64,000 bases of DNA from Ryuthela nishihirai (lineage: Eukaryota; Arthropoda; Arachnida; Araneae; Heptathelidae). Positions 56,179 through 64,000 of the stretch are shown here, piece by piece (positions within the stretch are counted from its first letter, which is position 1; the number at the start of each line of letters is the position of its first letter). Location: NCBI GenBank assembly GCA_038380435.1, contig JAWZYU010000025.1:26202707-26266706 (forward strand), read 5' to 3'. Both the position numbers and the translations under genes were made by a program. Below the pieces are notes generated by a model. That model worked only from the letters and a program-made list of their open reading frames with translations, was not told the DNA's origin and searched no databases.

Positions 56179-56524
56179 ATGGGGAGGGGGTCGTCAGTAG
56201 TGCGGAAGGCTCATAATCTGCAGTTTCCAGGTTCAAATACCAGCTGGCCCAGCATTCATCTAGAGCATAAATCTCTGCACCCTACGTCAGTAATGATTAG
56301 AAAGACCGCTGGCGATCAGATGGGACATTAAACCGTGTCCCCTTGTGCGGGAGAGCCATACTCTGTGCACATTACACTGGACGGCCTTGACGGGAGACTA
56401 CCACATGTCTCCTACCAGTCAGTTCCCTCGCCCAACCTTCTCTGAGCCCTTGGGGTCCTTGTGACCTGACCATTTAGCCCATTGTGTGAGAAAACATGCC
56501 GCTCAGAGGAAAAATAATTGAGCC
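56179..56524 (+). mobile_element. SINE-A, divergent full copy
   Basis: The head has anticodon CAT (GGCTCATAATCTG) and a mutated B box (GGTTCAAATACC). The 3' end is GCTCAGAGGAAAAATAATTGAG. Confidence 0.8.
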
Positions 56525-57082
56525 CAATCTAATGGTACTAGAGAGCTGAAAACTTGAGGTTTGGGTCGTAGATTTCTGAAAATTTTTGTCATTTTTTGGA
56601 TGCGATGTGTTCTTCAAGGTAAAAGGTCAAATATCGATACATCAACGCTAGAGAGCTGAAAATTGGTGCCTGGGGTATTTCCGACAGTAGAGCTCAGAAA
56701 TATCGTGAAATTTTGGATGTGATCGGTGTTCAAGATGAAATTGAGGTCGGAGTGACGGTCAAGAGGTCCCGATGGCACGGATTGATTTCTAGTATTATAT
56801 AATAGCCGTAATTCGGGGCGAAAGTGGGACAAGTGTGACGTCATTGGTGCAAGAAATTTTCGGTTCCCTGGTGTTCCACAGGTACTTGAGCGATCAATCC
56901 CATATTTGGAGTGGTGGTCCCACTAAATTCTAGCCGTGTTGGGTTCAGAAATCGGGTTCGTAGCTGCCGTGGGTCGGGAGTAAGCCTTTTGAAAGTGTCC
57001 GAAATTTCTGGGGGCGCTGCAGTCGCCTTGCTTGTGAATGGATTAGTAAGTTATCGATGGGAAAGGCATTAATCGACATACT

Positions 57083-57365
57083 TTTGTCGGCTTGTTTGGC
57101 TATTAAATAATCCGTTAAAAAAGTTCTTACAAAAATTTTCTTCCATTGTCATAAAAAGAAAGATTATCGTGTATTCTTTAGCAGTTTAACATTCTGAGGA
57201 CGGGAATCGCGAATACCCGTTTTTTTGCATTCGGTCTTGTAGAAATTTCACTTTAGAAACAGTGAAAAATTGTTGGCCGAAACTCAAAATTCTGAGTTCA
57301 TTAGTTTGCGCTTCATTATGCTAACCGTAACTGTCATGTAAATGTTCAAACTGCACCAAACTTTT
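57083..57365 (+). repeat. Repeat T, uninterrupted copy
   Basis: Same sequence as 47802-47894 joined to 51511-51745, without the hAT. The target octamer here reads CGTGTATT (57168-57175). Confidence 0.82.
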
Positions 57366-57559
57366 AGCGGGTTTTATTACTAATACGTATTAGCATTTGC
57401 TCTGAATTATTAATGACTACAAATTCCTTTTAGGTTTTTTTCTGAATTTTTTGATAATTAAAACATTCAATCAGATAAGTTCTGAGCCAGTAAGTGACAG
57501 ACTGAGCCAAAACGCCGTTTCGACTTTTTTTTTTGTCAAATAATGCAGTATTTATTTTA

Positions 57560-60500
57560 CTCTAGTCTAGTGATGATGCACAGAACCGGCCAGGTCTAGC
57601 ACCTAATGTCCGACCCTGCCTTCTCGTGGTGCAGGCCGTTAGTACCTTTCAAAAGAGATATTCTCTTTTGGAAGGGAACGGAAGGAGAGGGCTGCCAGTT
57701 CAGTATGGCCTGCTGATCTGGTCATCTATGGCCACTGTTTTCTTTTTTTTCAACCCTGCTGAGGAGTGGTCAACTTCACAGGGTCCTGGTGCTGACCATT
57801 TATACCTACTGGACTGGACTTGTTTATGGATTTGAGCTTGATTATTGATCCTGGACTTGCTGCACTGGTGGGCCTCTGTTGAGTGAGAGTCTGCCGCTGT
57901 GTTTTCTGTTTGCTTCTGGGTTGCCAGCTCTAAGTGAACAGAGGCATGGGATACCTTATATCAGCTGGTGGATAATCCTAATCAGAGGCCATCGCAGGTA
58001 CCTGAACCTTACTTAGCTAGTTGGGCATCGTCAAGCCTAAACTCGAATAATGCGTCTCAGGCAGGCCATATGGCTCTTGAAAAAGTCCACTTGAAAAGGT
58101 GGTGCCTGAAGTTCTTACCAGCATCGGTGACTTCAGCCTTTACGGAGGAGGAACGGGTCTTTGCCCCATGCCTGCGATCAGGGGGCTGTTTGATATTGTT
58201 GGCCCTACCAATCTCAATAAACCTAATTTCTTTAAAAATCCTACTAATCATTTTCTCTCTGCAGGAACGTGGAACGTGAGGACATTACATAGAGATTATT
58301 CTCTTGATGTCCTCATGCAGGAATTCCAGCGCTATAACCTAGATATTTTAGGCTTGCAAGAGACCAGATGGACAGGTAAAGGTGAGATACTTAAAAATAA
58401 CTTTAAATTTCTCTTTACAGGGAGGGAGGATGGAAAGCATCACCAAGGCGTGGGTCTGCTGCTCAGCAGACATGCTAGTGATGCTCTTCTAGGATATGAG
58501 TGCATTAATGAAAGGTTTCTTACAGCAAAATTTCAGACAAGCATTAAGAACTTGAATGTTATCTGCTGTTATGCCCCCACTGAGGATTCTGATGAGGATG
58601 AGGAGGATAGGTTTTACAGACAACTACAGGATATTTTGAATTCAGTCAAGAAAGGAGATATTACCCTTGTTCTAGGTGACTTCAATGCCAAAGTTGGTAC
58701 TGACTCTGATCTTTGGGGAGGGGTGATAGGCCCTTTTGGGATTGGTAGCTGCAATGGTAATGGGCAACGTCTCTTACAGGTAGGTAAACTCAATGGTTTC
58801 AGAATAACTAACACATATTACAAACACCGCGACATACATAAATACACGTGGGTTTCACCTGATGGGCTGCATAGGAATATGATTGATTATATATTAATTA
58901 ACAGCAAATGGGCTAGTTCTGTTAGAAATACCAGGGCATATAGGGGAGCTGAAATTGGATCTGACCATTACCTTGTTAAAAGTGTCTTGCAACTTAAACT
59001 TAAAAAGTGTTGTGCTAGGGTTAAAAAATTTACCTTTAATACTGATGCTCTGAAAGACCCAGTTATAGCTAGAGCTTACCATGATAGGTTACTTAGTCAT
59101 TATGAGAATCATGGTATGCTTACTACTGATGTTGAGGAAGAATGGGATCATTTTAAACAGGCTTTTTTGGACACTAACAGTACTCTATTAGGAAAAAAGG
59201 AGCAGAAGAGTCAGAATTATTTAAGTGATAAGGCAATTGAGCTTATTTCAGAAAGAAGGAACTGCAGGAATGTCCTTAATCAGTACCCTACTAGTCCTAA
59301 TAGAAAAGATTACAGAGAACTTAATAAACGTGTAAAGGATCAGTTAGCTACTGATAAAAATCTTTGGCTTGATAGCTTGGCTGACAAAGCTGAGGAAGCA
59401 GTTAAGCAGCACAACAGCAGAGAGCTATACCAGATAGTTAATGTTTTATGTGGTAGAAAACGGACAGGCATACAGGGATTGAAGGATAAACAAGGTAAGG
59501 TTATAGAAGGTGAGGATTCTCTCATGGCTAGGTGGACTGAGCATTTCAGTGATGTTCTAAACAATGTGGTTAGTTCTACTCCCATTGTTTATAATGATGA
59601 TAGATGCATTGGCAGCTTTAATGTTGGCCCTATAACACAATCTGAAGTTATTGTGGCTGTTTCTAAACTTAAACTTCATAAATCCCCAGGGTTAGATGAA
59701 ATTACTACGGAAATGCTTAGAGCTGGGAATGTTTCGGTTACCACTTGGATGACTGAAATTTTGAATAACTTTTATGATTAAGGCATGGTTCCTAAAAATT
59801 TTACCAGAGCTATTATTATCCCTATTTTCAAAAAAGGTGATCGCAGTTCTTGTGATAACTATAGGGGTATCAGCCTACTCTCTGTTCCAGGTAAAGTTCT
59901 TTCCATGATTGTGCTTAATAGAATTAAGAATCTGATTGACAGGCAATTGCGTGATGAGCAATGTGGATTCGGAAGTGGTAGGGGATGCGTAGATCAGATA
60001 TTTTCACTTAGGCAGATTCTTGAGAAATGTTTAGAGTTTCAGAAACCTTTGGTTGCTAGCTTTGTTGATTTCAAAAAGGCTTTCGACTCTGTTGATCGTC
60101 ATAATTTGTGGTTGATTGTGAGATCATATGGTATACCAGACAAGTTAGTTAATATAATGAAAGCTCTCTATAATAACATTGAGTCATGTGTGAGAGTTGG
60201 TAAGTCTTGTAGCAATTGGTTTAGCATTACGTCTGGTGTTCGACAAGGGTGCATTTTGTCTCCTTTTCTCTTTAGTTTGGTTGTTGATTATGTTATGCGA
60301 AATTCACTTCGAGGGAAAGATTTTGGCCTTAAATGGGCTGGAGATAGGAAAATTTCTGATTTAGATTATGCTGATGATTTAGCCCTTTTGGCAAATGATG
60401 TTGATGAGATTAACTCTTTCATTCGAGCTGTTGATGAGACTGGTAGTAGAGTAGGTTTGGTTATAAACAGAGAGAAAACTAAAGTGATGAAAATTGGTCA

Positions 60501-61172
60501 GGCAGGTTATGATTCAGTTAATCTGAATGGTTGCAGTCTTGAGCAGGTGTCACAGTTTAATTATCTTGGGAGCTATGTAACTGATACTGGTGATGTGCGG
60601 CATGAGATTAACAGACGAATAGGTATTGCTGCCGGGACTTTTAAGAATCTGTGGAGATTGTGGAGAAATAGGCGTATACACCTAAAGACTAAAATTAGAC
60701 TGTATAATAGTTTGGTTCTTTCTAGGGTTAGTTATGGTAGTGAAACTTGGACGCTGTGTAAACAAGATAACAGGAAACTAGATGCTTTTGATTCTAGATG
60801 CTTACGCAGTATCTTGGGTATTAGATGGTTTAACTTTGTAACTAATGATGAGGTTAGGCAAAGGAGTCTGCAATTTCCTTTAAGCAGCATATTGTGCAGA
60901 GAGAGACTCCGTTGGTTTGGCCATGTTGCCCGTATGGATAATTATAGATTGACGAATAGGGTTATGAACAGTGTGCCTAGAGGCCTCAGAAGGAGGGGGA
61001 GACCTAGGATGCGGTGGGCAGACAATGTCAAACAGGACCTTTTTAGAATTGGTGTGCAGTGGCCAGATGCAGAAGATGTAGCTCAGGACAGATATGCTTG
61101 GAGAATTAAACTGCGTGGTCTGGTTGGACCTCCGTAGCCCATGGCTGCTTGAGGATGATGATGATGATGACT
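57560..61172 (+). mobile_element. RTE-type LINE, nearly complete
   Basis: A probable 5' UTR (about 57560-58098) is followed by one long APE-RT reading frame and a 3' UTR of only about 35 bases ending in GATGAT repeats. RTE elements typically have a single ORF and very short repeat-ended 3' UTRs, which fits. The exact 5' end and target duplication could not be read. It is the longest member of the family in the window and close in sequence to the two fragments. Confidence 0.9.
58099..61137 (+). pseudogene. RTE ORF: APE endonuclease and reverse transcriptase, one in-frame TAA
   Basis: The protein nicks target DNA and reverse-transcribes the element RNA. The frame is open from 58099 (GTG), and the first in-frame ATG is at 58168. 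APE motifs: GTWNVRT (residues 56-62), LGLQETRW, LGDFNAKVG, MIDYILI and GSDHYLV. After a linker, RT motifs: KSPGLDEIT, FKKGDRSSCDNYRGISLL, GFGSGRG, VDFKKAFDSVD, SGVRQGCILSPFLFS and LDYADDLAL. The C-terminal region has RLRWFGHVARMDNY and RRRGRPRMRWADN. A single TAA at 59779-59781, between the APE linker and RT, splits it into 560 and 450 residues in the same frame (1,012 codons of sense). It is nearly intact. The stop could be recent decay or a base-call error. Confidence 0.93.
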
Positions 61173-61647
61173 GATTTTTAAAAAAATTATTTTGCAGTGT
61201 ATATGTTTGTTTTTTTGTTTAACTCTCATTTCATTTGTTAAAACTATCCAACAGAGGGGTATTAAACTCTCTAATCCCCCCCAGATCTTGTCCTACTTAT
61301 ACTACATGTCACCTGCAGCCAGAAAATTTATCTCTTAAATAAAAAGCAACATAATGTATTTTAGTGACCATTTCGATTTTCTGTCGAGAGATAGCGTTCG
61401 TCAAAAGAGCTAGATAAAAAAGAAGTTTGCATGGAACAATTCTGGGATACTTAAACTTAGAGATGGCAAACATTGTGCAATGCAGGGTGAAAAAACGCAT
61501 AAATGGCGTGTGATCTGTTGACACAGAAAAACAGTTAGCTTGGCAGTTAACGACTTTCTAAAAACAACCCAACTGATTGTAATGCATATTTGTGAAATAT
61601 TTAAGTGAAATTTAAAAAAAAAAGTATATAAGCAGCTACTTCAGGAT
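61173..61647. other. AT-rich spacer
   Basis: No supported gene. Confidence 0.4.
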
Positions 61648-61995
61648 GGGTTGTTTTACCTCTAAGCGCCACTTTTTGTACACAATGGGCAGGTCACCAG
61701 GACCCCAATGGCTCAGAGAAGGTTGGGGGAGGGGATCCATTGGAACAGCCCCCGTCAAGACCATCCAGTGTGTTCGTTATCGTGCACAGGGTATGGCTCT
61801 CCCGAACACGGAGCCACGGCTTAACGTCCCATCCGACAGACGGCGGTCTTTCCAAGCCCATCGGTGTCCCCTACTGACCGTGGACAGGGCGGATGGTTTT
61901 GCGGAGATGTCTCAATGCTGACTCAGTTGGGATTCGAACCTGGGAACTACAGATTACGAGCCTGGCGCGCTACCGACTGAGCCACACCCGCCCCA
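61648..61995 (-). mobile_element. SINE-A with internal deletion
   Basis: Ends are complete. About 35 bp around the CTGTTGGGAGACAGATGG block are missing. Confidence 0.88.
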
Positions 61996-62147
61996 GAGAG
62001 AGGATGGGAAATTGCAATTTTTGAGTTCTAAGAGAAAAAGATTTGTTTTTAGAGGTAAACCGAAAATTATTTTTCTGTTGGATGGGTATTGATAAACTAT
62101 TATGATTTACACTTTCAGAATCTCCTAAAATCTTAAATAAAAAAGTA

Positions 62148-62338
62148 AATAAATACCCCTTCAAGCAGCTGCTTGGCACAGAGGTTTGACAGGAGCCTGT
62201 CAGTTTATATGCCAAAGTAGAAGGTCTGAGAGAATGGCAGGACTCAGCAGAAAAACAGCACACACATCCATGCCTTACCCGGGGCTCGAACCCAGGTCCC
62301 TTAGATCAGTAGCCAAGCGAGCTGACCACTCGGCCATA
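62148..62338 (-). mobile_element. SINE-B, full length
   Basis: Head complement GACCACTCGGCCAT and tail TAAATACCCCTTC are present. Confidence 0.88.
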
Positions 62339-62686
62339 TTAGAACTCTATTTTATAAACTTTTAGAATAGCTATAATTGCGCCCTCTGACGGTGGAAAAT
62401 TTTGAAAATTTCACATTTTTAAATGAATATTGCAAGAAGATATATTTGGGCTAGAAATTTGATATTTTAATGGTAGAGTGTGAGGATCAAGGGGTTTATA
62501 TCTGGCAGCAACAATTTCTCTCTTCACCCCCAGGATGAGTGGGAACGCAACTTTTTTTTTTTTGAGAGATTAATGAAATATTCTTTCGGAGTGGAATAGG
62601 TACTAACGTAATATATCGATTCATAGTTTTCAAATGCTCCAAATGGCCTTAATTTAACACCGTTAGAGGGACCTATATATATTAAA
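62339..62686. other. Spacer
   Basis: No supported feature. Confidence 0.4.
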
Positions 62687-62876
62687 AAATACCCCCTCAA
62701 GCAGCTGCTTGCCACAGAGGTCTGACAGGAGCCTGTCAGTATATATGCCATAGTAGAAGGTCTGAGAGGATGGCAGGAACTCAGCTGAAAAGCAACACAT
62801 ACATCCATGCCTTACCCTGGGCTCGAACCCAGGTCTCTTAGACCTGTAGCCGAGCGCGATAACCACTCGGCCATAG
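62687..62876 (-). mobile_element. SINE-B, full length
   Basis: Abuts the foldback fragment that begins TGTTCGCATACTTTTTCGA at 62877. Confidence 0.88.
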
Positions 62877-63100
62877 TGTTCGCATACTTTTTCGACACGA
62901 AGATTACCAGATCGCTAATTTCTAAACCTGAATCGTGTGGGCCCACTCACAGAAATATTGAGCGTGTGCAGTTACCGTTCACAGCAAACTGGAGCGTGTG
63001 CAGTTACACACGCTCCAGTTTGCTGTGAACGGTAACTGGTGCGTGTACAGTTGCTGCACACGCTCCAGATGTTTTGCTATGAATTCTGTAATCGACCATA
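62877..63100. mobile_element. Foldback element fragment between two SINE-B copies
   Basis: Shares GAGCGTGTGCAGTTACCGTT, CAGCAAACTGGAGCGTGTGC and GAATTCTGTAATC with the array at 36.4-37.5 kb. It includes a near-perfect hairpin at about 62970-63040. Confidence 0.85.
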
Positions 63101-63111
63101 AAATAAAAAAT

Positions 63112-63287
63112 AAATAAATACCCCCTCAAGCAGCTGCTTGCCACAGAGGTCTGTCAGGAGCCTGTCAGTATATATGCCATAGTAGAAGGTCTGAGAGGAT
63201 GGCAGGACCTCAGCTGAAAAACAACACATACATCCATGCCTTAGCCGGGGCTCGAACCCAGGTCTCTTAGATCAGTAGCCAAGCGAT
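63112..63287 (-). mobile_element. SINE-B, head-truncated
   Basis: Stops within the head at AGCCAAGCGATAC. Confidence 0.85.
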
Positions 63288-63493
63288 ACATATAAGAAAA
63301 AAGTTGAAATAATATTCCAAACGATATATTTATGCCAGAAATAAAAAGTTCTGGTCATTGAATGTGCTGATGAAGAATGGAGTAACTGATTGTAATATAT
63401 GTTTTTTTAATTTAAAATGCAATTAGATAAAATACGCCCGTTTGTCTTTATTTTTTATAAATTTATCACTTAATTTTAAAAATTTCAATAATA

Positions 63494-64000
63494 TTTAAAT
63501 AAAGTGATAATAAATAAATATTTATATTTAATATACATATATTTAAACAATAATATAATATCAATATAATAAATATTTTATATATATTGGTTGACTTCCT
63601 TCTTAACCGAAGGGATCAGAAAATCCACTTTTTTCACCGTAAGGAAAAAATGAAAAAATATTTTTGTGTTATATAGGGCTAATAATATATTATTGTTTCC
63701 ATTTTCCAATCACCCATTAGGACGAATCACACTGATAAAGGATAAAAAAATGCGGAACTTTATTTTCTTTGGAAAAAAAAAAGCATTCGATATTCGTCAG
63801 AGACGATATGTTATCCTTCAAGTTTAAATATAGATTTAAGGTCGGTTATGTAACATGAGGTTGAAATAAAATTATGCAAAGACATCTGTTTCGGATTTCA
63901 AAGCAAGGAGATAAGTTCGTACAAGACGACGGGATATCGGGAGGTGGGAGGGGGATTGGTTTCTACTTTCTGGGAATGAGACTTGGAATCCTAAAGTAAT
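63494..64000 (+). repeat. Repeat family S, copy 2 (no SINE), runs off the window
   Basis: Matches 32800-33418 without its SINE-B. AAGGTCGGTTATGTAAC at about 63839 is the uninterrupted site. The true end is beyond the window. Confidence 0.88.

Larger units (their letters stand above)
55720..56800 (+). repeat. Repeat family R, copy 2, carrying two SINE-A insertions
   Basis: Complementary to 29590-30060. Units near 55880, 56540 and 56650 each contain GAGAGCTGAAAA- or GAAAATTGGTG-type words followed by TCAGAAA and AAATTTTGGAT. The two SINE-A copies at 55964-56113 and 56179-56524 interrupt it. Confidence 0.72.

Noticed and set aside
57968..58279. 103-codon frame upstream of the RTE ORF as a separate ORF1
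   Set aside because: Lies in the 5' UTR in another frame, has no knuckle or coiled coil, and overlaps the start of the APE frame.

Overview
The window looks like AT-rich, repeat-dense nuclear DNA from an arthropod, most probably a chelicerate such as a spider. That assignment is inference: it rests on a Methuselah-type receptor gene with an 8.7-kb intron, arthropod-type I/Jockey, RTE, mariner and hAT elements, and two dense tRNA-derived SINE families. No operon, bacterial gene, CRISPR array or genuine tRNA gene is visible.

Two host-type genes are supported, both on the minus strand. (1) A Methuselah-like seven-transmembrane receptor has coding exons at 40136-40902 and 31172-31466. They join in frame across a canonical GT..AG intron to give 353 residues with all seven membrane segments but almost no ectodomain. 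(2) A single-exon protein-kinase-like reading frame at 19764-21443 is open over 559 sense codons apart from one in-frame TAG.

Autonomous transposons: an I/Jockey-type LINE with a zinc-knuckle ORF1 and an APE-RT-RNase H ORF2 (12.1-17.9 kb); a near-intact RTE-type LINE (57.6-61.2 kb) plus two 5'-truncated copies (0.9-1.7 and 22.8-23.7 kb); a decayed hAT with recognisable ends and 8-bp target duplications (47.9-51.5 kb); a decayed mariner (35.3-36.35 kb); and a broken copy of a repeated invertebrate gene of unknown function (53.8-55.5 kb).

Non-autonomous elements dominate the rest. There are about thirty SINE-A copies (about 385 bp, tRNA-Met-like head, CCAAC-type tail) and about fifteen SINE-B copies (about 195 bp, ATTT-type tail). 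Two hAT-type elements carry bodies that are degenerate minisatellites of a TTGGCAAAAT word. A palindromic foldback array carries TA-flanked Tc1-like ends. Several small hAT-type MITEs are present.

Many insertions are nested, and their target-site duplications can be read directly, so the order of events is often clear. The most unusual cases are an A-B-A chimeric SINE flanked by one 12-bp duplication, a hAT whose empty target survives in a paralogous repeat 9 kb away, and the two minisatellite-filled hAT elements. Tandem arrays with 30-bp and 53-bp periods complete the layout.
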